From NCBI RefSeq assembly GCF_900156025.1, contig NZ_FTMO01000003.1:124001-188000 (forward strand): a stretch of DNA of 64,000 nucleotides, given 5' to 3'. The translations under genes were made by a program, and so were the position numbers. The notes beneath the pieces are model-generated. The model had not been told where the DNA came from. It did no database searches and was given only the letters and a program-made list of their open reading frames with translations. Position 1 is the first letter of the stretch; each line of letters begins with the position of its first letter. Of this stretch, positions 17,914 through 26,220 are shown one piece after another. The DNA is from Allobosea sp. TND4EK4 (lineage in GTDB: Bacteria > Pseudomonadota > Alphaproteobacteria > Rhizobiales > Beijerinckiaceae).

Positions 17914-18852
17914 TCATGACAGCTTCACTCTCGGATCGACGAGGGCGTAGGTGATGTCGGTGGCGATGTTCACCAGCACGACGATCAGCGTGTAGATCAC
18001 CATCATTCCCTGCAGCATGGTGTAGTCGCGCTGGTTGAGCGCGCCGACGATGAGCTTGCCCAGGCCCGGGCGGTTGAAGACAATCTCCGTCAGGACCGAA
18101 TTGCCGATCAGGATGCCGAGATACAAACCCACGATCGTGATGATCGGGATCAGCGCGTTGCGCAGAGCATGCCGCCAGACGACGACCCGCCAGGGCACGC
18201 CCTTGGCGCGGGCGCTTCGGACGTAATCCTCCTGCATCACCTCCAGCATCGCCGAACGGGCGACGCGGGTGATGTAGGCCGCCATGATCAGCCCCAGATT
18301 GAGGGCAGGCAGCGCCATCGCCTGGAACCAGGCCGAGAACGAGCCGCGCCCGGCGCTGATCACCGGGAACCAGTGCAGCATGATCGAAAACACGATCAGC
18401 AGGATGATCGCCGAGACGAAGGGTGGAAAGGACAGGCCGAGCAGCGAGGCGATGCGTGTCACATAGTCCGGCATGCGGTTGCGGTTGACGGCGGCCCAGA
18501 CACCGAGCGGCACGCCGATGGCGACGCCGATGGCCAGCGAGACCAGCGTCAGCTCGATCGTCCAGGGCAGGACAGCGAGCACCTCCTGGATGACCGGCCG
18601 ACCGGTGACGAGCGAGACGCCCCAGTCGCCGCGGACGGCACCGGCGAGGAAGGAGGTGTATTGCTCGAACACGGGCGCATCGAGGCCGAGCCGCGTGCGC
18701 ATCGCGGCGATGGCCGCGGCGTCGGCCTGGTCGCCGAGGATCACCTGGGCGGGGTCGCCGGGCACGATGCGCACCACGACGAAGACCAGCGACAGCACGG
18801 CCCACAGCGTGACGAGGGCGAAGCCGAGGCGTTTGACGAGAAAGGCGCTCAT
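17914..18852 (-). CDS. Dipeptide-type ABC transporter permease (DppB family)
   Basis: The 312-residue permease begins MSAFLVKRLGFALVTLWAVL, the canonical DppB start. It has VRIVPGDPAQVILGDQA in the N-terminal periplasmic part and the EAA-like sequence DYVRSARAKGVPWRVVVWRHALRNA near the C-terminus, with about six helices. It is separated by 157 bp from the upstream binding-protein gene, and a palindromic repeat sits in that gap. It pairs with the DppC-like protein. Confidence 0.93.
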   Translation of the reverse strand: MSAFLVKRLGFALVTLWAVLSLVFVVVRIVPGDPAQVILGDQADAAAIAAMRTRLGLDAPVFEQYTSFLAGAVRGDWGVSLVTGRPVIQEVLAVLPWTIELTLVSLAIGVAIGVPLGVWAAVNRNRMPDYVTRIASLLGLSFPPFVSAIILLIVFSIMLHWFPVISAGRGSFSAWFQAMALPALNLGLIMAAYITRVARSAMLEVMQEDYVRSARAKGVPWRVVVWRHALRNALIPIITIVGLYLGILIGNSVLTEIVFNRPGLGKLIVGALNQRDYTMLQGMMVIYTLIVVLVNIATDITYALVDPRVKLS

Positions 18853-18905
18853 GATGCCGCCATGTCTGAGGAGAAGCGGCCGCAGCGGGCTGCCTGGGTC
18901 GGGCC

Positions 18906-18992
18906 GTCATGCCCGGGCTTGACCCGGGCATCTTTTGACGAGCTTCCGAGACTCATCGGGCACGAGATTCTCGGGGCAAGCCCGAGAATGAC
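18906..18992. repeat. GTCAT...ATGAC-bounded palindromic intergenic repeat
   Basis: Two hairpins form this element: ATGCCCGGG/CCCGGGCAT (18909-18931) followed by CTTTT, and ATTCTCGGG/CCCGAGAAT (18967-18989). The whole is framed by GTCAT on the left and ATGAC on the right. The same frame recurs at 24846, 45428 and 49383. It sits between the binding-protein and permease genes, so it may also act as an attenuator or RNA-stability element. Confidence 0.65.
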
Positions 18993-19009
18993 GCGCCCAG
19001 ACCGCCACC

Positions 19010-20563
19010 TCACTTCGTGAAGCGCGTGGTCTCCAGCACCGGCGGGCCGAGATTGAGCGAGGCCTTGAGCTCGTAGCCGAGGTCGAGGTTGTCCTTGTAG
19101 GCCCAGAGCTGCATCATCTCGTTGACCGGAATGGCGCAGACATCGGCGATGATCTTCTCCTGCGCCGTCTTCCAGAGCGCGAGCTGCTTGGCCTTGTCCG
19201 TCTCGGAGCGGGCCGCGTCGATCTCGGCATCGGCCACCTTGCAGTGGGAGAAGTTCGTCACCGCGGTCGGCGTCTTCACGGTCGCCCGCGAGTGGAAGAA
19301 CTGGGAGAGATAGACATCCGCCACCGGGAATCGCGCAGCCTGGAAATGCACGACCTGCGAGAGGTCCTGCCGGATTTGCTGGTGGAAGGTCGCATGCTCG
19401 ACCGGCTGGATTTCCAGGGTGATGTTCGCCTTCTTCAGCAGCGCCTGCACGGCTTCGGTAAAGCTCAGCATCGAGGGCAGGGTGGTGTTGATCGCCTTGA
19501 TGGTGATGCCGTTCGGGAAGCCCGCCTCGGCCAGCAGGGCCTTGGACTTGGCGAGGTCGTAAGGCAGGAGCGGGGCCTTCTCGTCCGTGCCGAGATAGCC
19601 GGACGGCACGACCGAGACGGCCGGGCGCGAGATGTTCTTGCCGCGGAACTGCCAGATCGCATTGCGGTCGATCGCGTAGGCGATCGCCTGGCGGACCTTG
19701 AGGTTGTCGAGCGGCGGCTGGCTCTGGTTCAGATGCAGCACCGACATCTCGGCCGGGCCCATCGCCACCACCTTGACGCCGGGGATAGCGTTCATGCGGT
19801 CGACCCAGGCCTGCTCCTGCCGGCCGAGCATCATGTCGAGCTCACCGGACTGGAAGGCGAGGTCGCGCGAGGAATCCGAGGGGATGAAGCGGTAGAGGAT
19901 CTCGGTCAGCTTCGGCTTGCCGCGGAAGTAGTTCGGGTTGGCGACGAGCTTTGCGTATTGCTGCGGCACGTATTCGGAGAACATGAACGGGCCGGTGCCG
20001 ACGGGCTTCTTGGCGAAGCCTTCCTTGCCCAGCTCCTCGGCGGCCTTCTTACAGACCATGTTGCCGCCATGGTAGTTCATGACGATACCGAGCAGGCTGG
20101 GGATGACCTGCTTCAGCGTGATCTTGACCGTGTATTTGTCGGGCGCCTCGATCTTGTCGACCGCTGCGTAGTCCGAGGAGAAGGCCGAGCTCTCCTTGCT
20201 GGCGGCGCGCTTCAGCGAATAGACCGCGTCCTCCGAGGTGAACTCGCCATAGCCGTGATGGCACTGCACGCCCTGGCGCAGCTTGAAGGTCCATTCCTTG
20301 CCGTCTGCCGAGCTCGTCCAGCTTTCGGCGAGGTCGGGCTCGATGAATTCGGGCGAGAGTTGGCCCGGCTTGATGCGCACCAGCCCGTTGAACATCCACT
20401 GCAGCATCGCCTTGCCGGGCGTGCCGGAATTGAGATGCGGGTCGAGCACGCCTGCGTCTGAACTCTGCATGCCGACCGTCAGCACCGTCTTCTGGGCCAG
20501 CGCCGGACTGCTGAGCAGCGCGCCGGCCACCAGCGCGGCGAAGAGCGAAACACGTCTTGTCAT
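19010..20563 (-). CDS. ABC transporter substrate-binding protein, family 5 (copy 1, in operon)
   Basis: The 517-residue protein has a Sec signal peptide (MTRRVSLFAALVAGALLSSPALAQ). SBP_bac_5 features follow: NGLVRIKPGQLSPEFIEPDLAESW, the WTFKLRQGVQCHHG segment and KVRQAIAYAIDRNAI. Family members bind peptides, opines, glycosides or other bulky solutes. It would deliver ligand to the permeases at 17010-18852. A second, distinct binding protein (23276-24802) is transcribed divergently from the same control region, which suggests two ligands share one transporter. Confidence 0.92.
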   Translation of the reverse strand: MTRRVSLFAALVAGALLSSPALAQKTVLTVGMQSSDAGVLDPHLNSGTPGKAMLQWMFNGLVRIKPGQLSPEFIEPDLAESWTSSADGKEWTFKLRQGVQCHHGYGEFTSEDAVYSLKRAASKESSAFSSDYAAVDKIEAPDKYTVKITLKQVIPSLLGIVMNYHGGNMVCKKAAEELGKEGFAKKPVGTGPFMFSEYVPQQYAKLVANPNYFRGKPKLTEILYRFIPSDSSRDLAFQSGELDMMLGRQEQAWVDRMNAIPGVKVVAMGPAEMSVLHLNQSQPPLDNLKVRQAIAYAIDRNAIWQFRGKNISRPAVSVVPSGYLGTDEKAPLLPYDLAKSKALLAEAGFPNGITIKAINTTLPSMLSFTEAVQALLKKANITLEIQPVEHATFHQQIRQDLSQVVHFQAARFPVADVYLSQFFHSRATVKTPTAVTNFSHCKVADAEIDAARSETDKAKQLALWKTAQEKIIADVCAIPVNEMMQLWAYKDNLDLGYELKASLNLGPPVLETTRFTK

Positions 20564-20649
20564 GATGATCCCCTGCTTTTGTCGTTGATTGGTGATCGCG
20601 TTCTCAAGCCATCGCGCGCAGGCCGGCGCCCGGTGGCGGTCGGAAACCT

Positions 20650-21363
20650 CTAGAGCGTGTCCTCCAGCCGGCAGTTGACGAGCAATTCGGCGACGGTCGC
20701 ATTGTTGGGCAAGGCCAGCAGCGTGACAACCAATTCCGCAAGGTCAGCCGGCTGCGTCATCGCCTCGGGGGCGAGCGCGGTGCTCGACGCCGTCATGTCG
20801 GTGCGCACGAAGGAGGGGCACAGCGCCGTCGCCCGCACGCCCTTGCCCCAGGCGATGCGCCGGGCCGCATGGTTGAGCGCTATCATCGCGTGCTTGGTCA
20901 TGTTGTAGGCGAGATGATCGTTGCGGACGCGCTTGCCCGACAGCGAGGCGACATTGACGATCCGCCCGCTGCCGCTGGCCTCCAGATGAGGCAAGGCGCA
21001 ATGGATCAGGTTGAGCGGGCCCTTGCAGTTCGCCGCCCAGATCGCGTCGAGCACGGCCTCGTCGGGCGCGCGCAGGGTCATGGAGCTGTGCATGCCGGCA
21101 TTGTTGACGAGCCCGTCGATCCGCCCGAAACGCCCCACCGCTGCATCGATCCAGGCGCGGTGGCTCGACCAGTCGGCCGCATCGTAGCGGGCGATGTGGA
21201 GGCGCTCGGCGTCCCAGCCGGCCGTCATCGTCTTCAGCGAGGTGAGGTCGCGGCCTCCCAGGCTGAGGTGATAGCCCGCGCGATGAAGCGCTTCTGCCGC
21301 AGCCCGGCCGATGCCGCGATTGGCGCCGGAGATCAGGATCACGCGTCCCCGAGGACTCAGCAT
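20650..21363 (-). CDS. Short-chain dehydrogenase/reductase
   Basis: The 237-residue SDR has the NAD(P) motif ISGANRGIGRAAAEAL (TGxxxGxG variant), the NNAG motif, a catalytic serine in VNVASLSGKR and the YNMTKHA tyrosine-lysine pair (YxxxK). It lies between the oxidoreductase gene (12 bp upstream) and the binding-protein gene in the ridA-led operon. The substrate is not evident. A carbonyl or polyol step on the sugar-derived part of the imported compound is a guess. Confidence 0.88.
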   Translation of the reverse strand: MLSPRGRVILISGANRGIGRAAAEALHRAGYHLSLGGRDLTSLKTMTAGWDAERLHIARYDAADWSSHRAWIDAAVGRFGRIDGLVNNAGMHSSMTLRAPDEAVLDAIWAANCKGPLNLIHCALPHLEASGSGRIVNVASLSGKRVRNDHLAYNMTKHAMIALNHAARRIAWGKGVRATALCPSFVRTDMTASSTALAPEAMTQPADLAELVVTLLALPNNATVAELLVNCRLEDTL

Positions 21364-21375
21364 CTCGAAAACTCC

Positions 21376-22533
21376 TCAGCCATGCAGGCTCAGCGGGGCG
21401 GCCGGTGCGGAGCGACCGGCGAATCGGCCAAGCTCGAACGGGGACAGGTCGAAGCGCGGCTGACGGCCCAGCGCCAGGTCGGCCACGATCTCTCCGGTGA
21501 CCGGGCCGATGCCGAAGCCATGGCCGGAGAAGCCGGCGGCGAGCACCAGTCCTTCGATTCCCGTGCGGGCATCGATCGCGGGCAGCGCATCGGGCGTGAG
21601 GTCGATCAGCCCGCCCCAGACCCGCGCCAGCCCGGCTTCCGCGATGGCCGGCAGGATCGGCGAGACACGACCGATCAAGGTGGCGATGTCGACCGTGCGC
21701 GGGGCGAGGCTGTCGGCGTTCCAGCCGGCCGGCTCGTGCGGCCAGTCGCCGATGCCGGTGGTCACGCGCAGACGGCCATCGACCTCCTGCCGCCCGGCGG
21801 CGTCGGCATTGGCGACGCCGAACACCTGCTCGAAGACCGGCGGCAGCGGCACGGTCTGCAGGACGCAGACGCGCTTCACCGCGAGCGGGAGCGACAAGCC
21901 CAGCGGGGCGAGCAGCTCCGGCGCATGGATGCCCGTCGCGAGCACGACCCTGTCCGCCTCGATGCGCTCGCCGGAGGCGGTTTCGATGCCCGTGACGCGC
22001 TCGCCCTGCCGCAGAAGAGCCCGCACTGGCGTGCCTTCGCGGATGACGGCGCCGTGACGCACCGCTGCCGCGGCGAAAGCGCGCGTGGACGGTACCGGGT
22101 CGGCATGGCCGTCGCCCGGGCAGAAGGAAGCTGCCAGGATGCTCGGGCCGATCGCTGGCGCCACGGCGTGGATAGCTTCCTGACCGGCGAGGTATTCGAT
22201 CTCGAGGCCGAGAGCCCGTTGATCCGAGACGAGGTTGCGGATGATCTCCGCCTCAGCCTCGGTGCGGGCCAGACGCAGATTGCCCTTGCGGCGATAGCCG
22301 GTGGCGGCGCCGAGTTCCTCGTCGAGCCCGCTCCAGCGCTCCACGGCGGCGCGGGCCAGCGGCAGCTCTGCGGGATCGCGGCCGGACTGGCGCACCCCGC
22401 CGAGGGTCCAGCCGGAGGCCATCGCCGCGAGCTCGCGCGCCTCGAACAGCGTGACCGAATGACCGGCTCGGGCGATCTCATAGGCGGCAGCGGCGCCGCT
22501 GATGCCGCCTCCGACGATGACGACCTCCGGCAT
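21376..22533 (-). CDS. FAD-dependent oxidoreductase, DAO/sarcosine-oxidase-like family
   Basis: The 385-residue protein starts MPEVVIVGGGISGAAAAYEIA (GxGxxG at residues 8-13) and carries ASGWTLGGVRQSGRDPAELPLA, typical of bacterial glycine/D-amino acid oxidase-like enzymes. The C-terminal FAD loop is VLAAGFSGHGFGIGPVTGEIVADL. Members include sarcosine, D-amino acid and fructosyl-amino acid (amadoriase) oxidases, so it could act on an N-substituted amino acid. It is followed by the SDR gene and lies 11 bp downstream of ridA. RidA hydrolyses imines made by such flavoenzymes, which fits the gene pairing. Confidence 0.87.
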   Translation of the reverse strand: MPEVVIVGGGISGAAAAYEIARAGHSVTLFEARELAAMASGWTLGGVRQSGRDPAELPLARAAVERWSGLDEELGAATGYRRKGNLRLARTEAEAEIIRNLVSDQRALGLEIEYLAGQEAIHAVAPAIGPSILAASFCPGDGHADPVPSTRAFAAAAVRHGAVIREGTPVRALLRQGERVTGIETASGERIEADRVVLATGIHAPELLAPLGLSLPLAVKRVCVLQTVPLPPVFEQVFGVANADAAGRQEVDGRLRVTTGIGDWPHEPAGWNADSLAPRTVDIATLIGRVSPILPAIAEAGLARVWGGLIDLTPDALPAIDARTGIEGLVLAAGFSGHGFGIGPVTGEIVADLALGRQPRFDLSPFELGRFAGRSAPAAPLSLHG

Positions 22534-22544
22534 CGTCTGCCGTC

Positions 22545-22973
22545 TCAGGAGAGGTCGACGGTCAGGCGCGTCTCGGCTTCTTCGGGCCGGCGGCGCTTAT
22601 AGGCGGTCATCTCGAACTCAACCTTGAGTTCGGGCTGGCCAAGCGGGGTGCAGGTGGTGGTGTTGGCCGGGTCGATGCCCCTGAACTTACGGCCGACGAC
22701 CTCGTTGACCTCGTCCATGTCGGCGATGTCGGGGACGAAGACCTTGACCGCCACGACATCCTTCAACGAGGCGCCGACCGCCGCCAGCGCGCCCTCGACA
22801 TTGCTGAAGGCCTGTTCCGCCTGGCCCTTGGCGTCGGGCGCAATGGCGCGGGTCTTGTAGTTCCGGCCGGCCGTGTTCGACACGAAGATCATGTCGCCGG
22901 CGACGACGACGCGCGAGTAGCTGTTCAGCGTCTCGTATTTGCTGCCGGATTTGACTTTGACGATCTCGTTCAT
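22545..22973 (-). CDS. RidA/YjgF-family enamine/imine deaminase
   Basis: The 142-residue protein has the RidA pattern: YSRVVVAGDMIFVSNTAGRN, QAEQAFSNVEGALAAVGASLKDVVAVKVFVPD. Its C-terminal half has CTPLGQPELKVEFEMTA in place of the canonical arginine-containing VxxLP...E stretch, so it is not the archetypal RidA subgroup. It is the first gene of the minus-strand operon. The start MNEIVKVKSG agrees with family length, and a GntR operator sits 67 bp upstream. A role in hydrolysing imines from the neighbouring DAO-type enzymes is inferred. Confidence 0.85.
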   Translation of the reverse strand: MNEIVKVKSGSKYETLNSYSRVVVAGDMIFVSNTAGRNYKTRAIAPDAKGQAEQAFSNVEGALAAVGASLKDVVAVKVFVPDIADMDEVNEVVGRKFRGIDPANTTTCTPLGQPELKVEFEMTAYKRRRPEEAETRLTVDLS

Positions 22974-23039
22974 GACGGCCTCGACAGACGATGAGCGATG
23001 CCCCGCACGGTGTTTCCGCCGGGCGCATCCGGTACCTGA

Positions 23040-23075
23040 CTGGTGTATACCATTTGACGCAATCCGGGCTGTCAA
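23040..23075 (-). promoter_or_regulatory. Promoter and GntR operator of the ridA-led operon
   Basis: On the minus strand a TTGACA hexamer (complement of 23070-23075) lies upstream of the palindrome ATGGTATACACCAG (23040-23053). The operator covers where the -10 box would fall. It differs from the perfect site at 27103-27116 only at its outermost bases. Repression by the island's GntR protein is inferred from the shared palindrome. Confidence 0.7.
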
Positions 23076-23100
23076 GCAGCCCGTTGCCGTGCTCCGCCTC

Positions 23101-23142
23101 TTTTTTCGGCCGCGCTGCAGCGAAAAAACGCGCTGCAGCGCG
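23101..23142. repeat. Nested CTGCAG-centred palindromes
   Basis: TTTTTTCG...CGAAAAAA (23101-23128) forms an 8-bp inverted repeat enclosing a CGCTGCAGCG palindrome. It is followed at once by the perfect 14-bp palindrome CGCGCTGCAGCGCG (23129-23142). They lie midway between the two divergent GntR operators. They could be a bidirectional terminator or insulator, or binding sites for a second regulator. Confidence 0.55.
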
Positions 23143-23202
23143 AGATGCTTTGCGTCCTTCGGCCCGGTGCATCGTCCTGCTCCTGCGGCAACCTGCGCGA
23201 CG

Positions 23203-23224
23203 TTGACAAGCTGGTATACACCAA
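23203..23224 (+). promoter_or_regulatory. Promoter and GntR operator of the second binding-protein gene
   Basis: TTGACA at 23203-23208 is followed at once by the palindrome CTGGTATACACCAA (23211-23224), the reverse complement of the GntR-type site TTGGTGTATACCAG. The operator occupies the spacer, so bound repressor would exclude polymerase. The gene start is 51 bp downstream. Confidence 0.7.
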
Positions 23225-23275
23225 ATCATTCTGCCCCTGCGGTCGCCAGACCGACCATAAAAAGAGGGGTATCCG

Positions 23276-24802
23276 ATGGTGTCGATCTCTCGTCGCGGTC
23301 TGCTCGCCGCAGGCGCCGCTCTGCCGCTTCTGGGCCTGAAGGCGCGGGCTCAAGCGCCCGGCAAGGTCCTGCGCTTCGCCCTCTCCAGCTTCCCGCCCAG
23401 CATGCAGCCCTGGATGCACACAGGCACCGCTGCATTGACGGTCAAGCTGCTGATCTTCCGGGGCCTTACGGGCTTCGACGAGAAGGGCGAGGTTCGTCCG
23501 GAACTCGCCGAGAGCTGGACGCAGGATGGGCCGACCGGCTGGGTCTTCAAGCTGCGGGAGGCGACCTTCCACAACGGCAAGCCGGTGACGGCTGAGGATG
23601 TGAAGTGGACGCTGGAGCAGGTGGCGGCGCCGAATTCCACCGCCTTCATGAAGGCCGAGTTCGGCGGCGTGGACAGGATCGAGACGCCCGATCCGCGCAC
23701 GGTGCGGATCGTGATGAAGGAGCCGACGGTCACGCTCCCGATCTGGCTGGCGAGCCCGCATATGCCGATCATCGCAAAGGATTCGATCGAAGGCCGGGCC
23801 GGCCTCGGCATCGGCGCCGGCCCGTTCACGCTGAAGGGGCAGGAGCGCGGGGTCTCGATCGAGGTCGCAAAGTTCGACAAGTACTACAAGCCCGGCCTGC
23901 CGAAGCTCGCAGGCGTGAAGCTCACCGCCTATGCCGACGAGAATCTGCGTGTGGCGGCGCTTCAGGCCGGCGATGTCGACCTGATCGAATACGTGCCCTG
24001 GCAGCATATGAACGCGATCGAGAAGGATCCGCGCCTGTCGCTGGTGGCGACGGACGGCCCTTTCATGGGCCTCAATTTCAATGGCGGCAGCGGGCCGTTC
24101 AAGGATGTGCGCCTGAGGCAGGCCGTGGCCCATGCGGTCAGGCGCGAGGAAATCGTCCAGGCGGCCTTCTTCGGCCGGGGCAGCAAGCTCGAGGGCATCC
24201 CGATCGCACCCGGCAGCCTCTGGTTCGACGAGGCGCGGTCGAAATACTGGGCCTATGACAAGGACAAGGCGAAGAAGCTGATGGCGGAGGCGGGCGTCGC
24301 CAACGGCTTCTCCTGCACGCTGCTCTCGACCGCCCAATACGGCATGCACAAATCGACGGCGGAGATCGTGCAGGCGCATCTCTCCGAGATCGGGATCGAG
24401 GTGAAGCTCAACCTGCCCGACTGGGCCGGGCGCGTGGATGCCGCCGGCAAGGGCCGCTACGAATTCATGGTGCAGGGCACCACCGCCGACAACAACGATC
24501 CGGACGGGCTCGCCCCCCTGATCGACGGCGACCTGCCGCCCAACATGGCCCGCAGCTGGCAGATCCCGACCCCGGAGATGCACATGCTCTTCGCCAAGGG
24601 CCGCGCCGAGTTCGATCCGGCCAAACGCAAGGCGATCTATGCGGAGCTCGAAACCGTCGCGCTGAAGCAGGCGCCGCTGGTCGGCCTCGCCTGGCGCTCG
24701 CAGGGTTACGGCATGGCCAAGGGCGTAACCGGCTTCAAGAGCTATCCCGGCAGCACGAACTTCTTTTCCGCCTACTCGATGGAGGAGACCTCGCTGGCCT
24801 GA
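23276..24802 (+). CDS. ABC transporter substrate-binding protein, family 5 (copy 2, Tat leader)
   Basis: The 508-residue protein begins MVSISRRGLLAAGAALPLLG, a twin-arginine leader (SRRGLL) ending near ARAQA. This differs from the Sec leader of the copy at 19010. SBP_bac_5 features include FRGLTGFDEKGEVRPELAESW, WVFKLREATFHNGKPVTAEDV and RLRQAVAHAVRREEIVQAAF. A GAGGGG ribosome site precedes the ATG. No permease gene accompanies it, so it presumably feeds the transporter encoded at 15181-18852. Export by Tat could mean it folds before crossing the membrane. Confidence 0.92.
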   Translation: MVSISRRGLLAAGAALPLLGLKARAQAPGKVLRFALSSFPPSMQPWMHTGTAALTVKLLIFRGLTGFDEKGEVRPELAESWTQDGPTGWVFKLREATFHNGKPVTAEDVKWTLEQVAAPNSTAFMKAEFGGVDRIETPDPRTVRIVMKEPTVTLPIWLASPHMPIIAKDSIEGRAGLGIGAGPFTLKGQERGVSIEVAKFDKYYKPGLPKLAGVKLTAYADENLRVAALQAGDVDLIEYVPWQHMNAIEKDPRLSLVATDGPFMGLNFNGGSGPFKDVRLRQAVAHAVRREEIVQAAFFGRGSKLEGIPIAPGSLWFDEARSKYWAYDKDKAKKLMAEAGVANGFSCTLLSTAQYGMHKSTAEIVQAHLSEIGIEVKLNLPDWAGRVDAAGKGRYEFMVQGTTADNNDPDGLAPLIDGDLPPNMARSWQIPTPEMHMLFAKGRAEFDPAKRKAIYAELETVALKQAPLVGLAWRSQGYGMAKGVTGFKSYPGSTNFFSAYSMEETSLA

Positions 24803-24845
24803 GCCGGCACGCGCCGGAGCCTGCCGGATCCACACGAAGCCACCG

Positions 24846-24871
24846 TCATCCCGGTCGAGCCCGGGATGACG
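24846..24871. repeat. GTCATCCCGG...CCGGGATGAC hairpin between convergent genes
   Basis: A perfect 10-bp inverted repeat with a 6-base loop lies between two convergent genes. It is the shortest member of the GTCAT/ATGAC-bounded repeat family seen at 18906, 45428 and 49383. By position it may serve as a bidirectional terminator, though it lacks a T-run. Confidence 0.65.
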
Positions 24872-24897
24872 CAGTGTTCCCGCGTGACCGGCGAGCG

Positions 24898-26220
24898 CTA
24901 AGCCGCTTGCGTCGTCCGCTTCAGCCGTTCGAACCGGTCGAGACGGAAGGGCTGCGGGTCGATCACCGGCGTCTTGCCGGAGACCAGATCGGCGATGAGC
25001 CGGCCTGCGCCCGGGCCGATGCCGAAGCCATGGCCGGAGAAGCCGCAGGCGAGCACAAGGCCTGGAAGGCGCGGCACCTCGCCGATCACCGGCACGGCGT
25101 CCGGCGTCGCATCGATCAGCCCGCCCCAGGCCTGCGCGATCTTCATTCCGGCGAAGGCCGGAAAGGCCGCGACGAGATTGGCCTGCGCCTCCTTCAGGAT
25201 TGCCTGCGACGGTTCCGGGTCGAGGATGCGCTCGCGCTCGAACGGGGTCGTCTCGTCGAGGCTCCAGCGCTTCGCGGTCGCCGCTTCGGTGAGGAAGCGG
25301 CGGCCCAGCTTCAGTCTCAGCTCGTGACGCTGCCGCATCAGCGAGGGCAGGAAATCGCGCATCAGCCGGAAGCTGTCGGGCACGATCTCCGCCACGCTCG
25401 CGCCGCGATGGGCGATGGTGTAGCCGCCGTCCTGACGCTTGCGGAAGGCGAAGTCTGATGCACCCACGGCGTGGACCGGCGGGCCCTCCATCGGCGCGGT
25501 CCGCAGCACCGAGCCCAGCACCTTCAACGAAGGCAGGTCGATCCCGAGATTGCCGAGGAAGAGCCGCGACCAGGCTCCTCCTGCCAGCACGACTCGCTGG
25601 CAGGCGATGCGGCCGCGCTCGGTCACCACGGCGCTGACGCGGCCGGCCGCGGTCTCGATCCCGCGTACGGCGCAGCGCGTCAGCACCGTGCCGCCATGGC
25701 GGCGCAGCGCGCGGGCCATCGCCGGCACCGCCTTCTGAGGCTCGGCACGGGCATCGCTCGGTGTGAAGAGGGCGCCCGCGAAGGCCCGCTTTCCGCCGGG
25801 CACGACACTGTCGATCTCGCGCGCGCTCAGCAGGCGGGAGTCGAGCTGGTATTGCTTCGCATGCTCCAGCCAGGCCTCATGCTCGGCGAGCTTGGCCGGC
25901 GTGTCGGCGACGTAGACGATGCCGGAGCGGGTGAAGCCGGTGTCGCCTCCGACCAGCCGGTCCATATCCTCCCAGAGCCGCATGCTTTCGAGGCCGAGCG
26001 GAATTTCGCCGGGGTCGCGGCCCATGACGCGGACCCAGCCCCAGTTGCGGCCGGATTGCTCGTGACCGACCTCGCCTTTTTCGCAGACGGTCACGGAGAT
26101 GCCCTCTCGCGCCAGGAAGAGGGCCGTGGCGATGCCGATGATGCCACCGCCGATGACCACGACATCGCTTGCCGCAGGCAAGCTGTCGTCACGCTCGATT
26201 GTCTCGATGGTGATCCCCAT
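24898..26220 (-). CDS. FAD-dependent oxidoreductase, DAO family (in operon with gntR)
   Basis: The 440-residue protein has the FAD loop VVVIGGGIIGIATALFLA (GGGIIG at 24-29), then EQSGRNWGWVRVMGRDPGEIPL, a segment common in DadA-like oxidoreductases of rhizobial catabolic operons. The C-terminal motif is VLACGFSGHGFGIGPGAGRLIADL. It resembles the enzyme at 21376 in that C-terminal loop but is about 55 residues longer. Its ATG shares one base with the gntR stop (TGATG). The physiological substrate is unknown; oxidation of an amino or imino acid released from the imported compound, or of the glycated compound itself, are the options. Confidence 0.87.
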   Translation of the reverse strand: MGITIETIERDDSLPAASDVVVIGGGIIGIATALFLAREGISVTVCEKGEVGHEQSGRNWGWVRVMGRDPGEIPLGLESMRLWEDMDRLVGGDTGFTRSGIVYVADTPAKLAEHEAWLEHAKQYQLDSRLLSAREIDSVVPGGKRAFAGALFTPSDARAEPQKAVPAMARALRRHGGTVLTRCAVRGIETAAGRVSAVVTERGRIACQRVVLAGGAWSRLFLGNLGIDLPSLKVLGSVLRTAPMEGPPVHAVGASDFAFRKRQDGGYTIAHRGASVAEIVPDSFRLMRDFLPSLMRQRHELRLKLGRRFLTEAATAKRWSLDETTPFERERILDPEPSQAILKEAQANLVAAFPAFAGMKIAQAWGGLIDATPDAVPVIGEVPRLPGLVLACGFSGHGFGIGPGAGRLIADLVSGKTPVIDPQPFRLDRFERLKRTTQAA

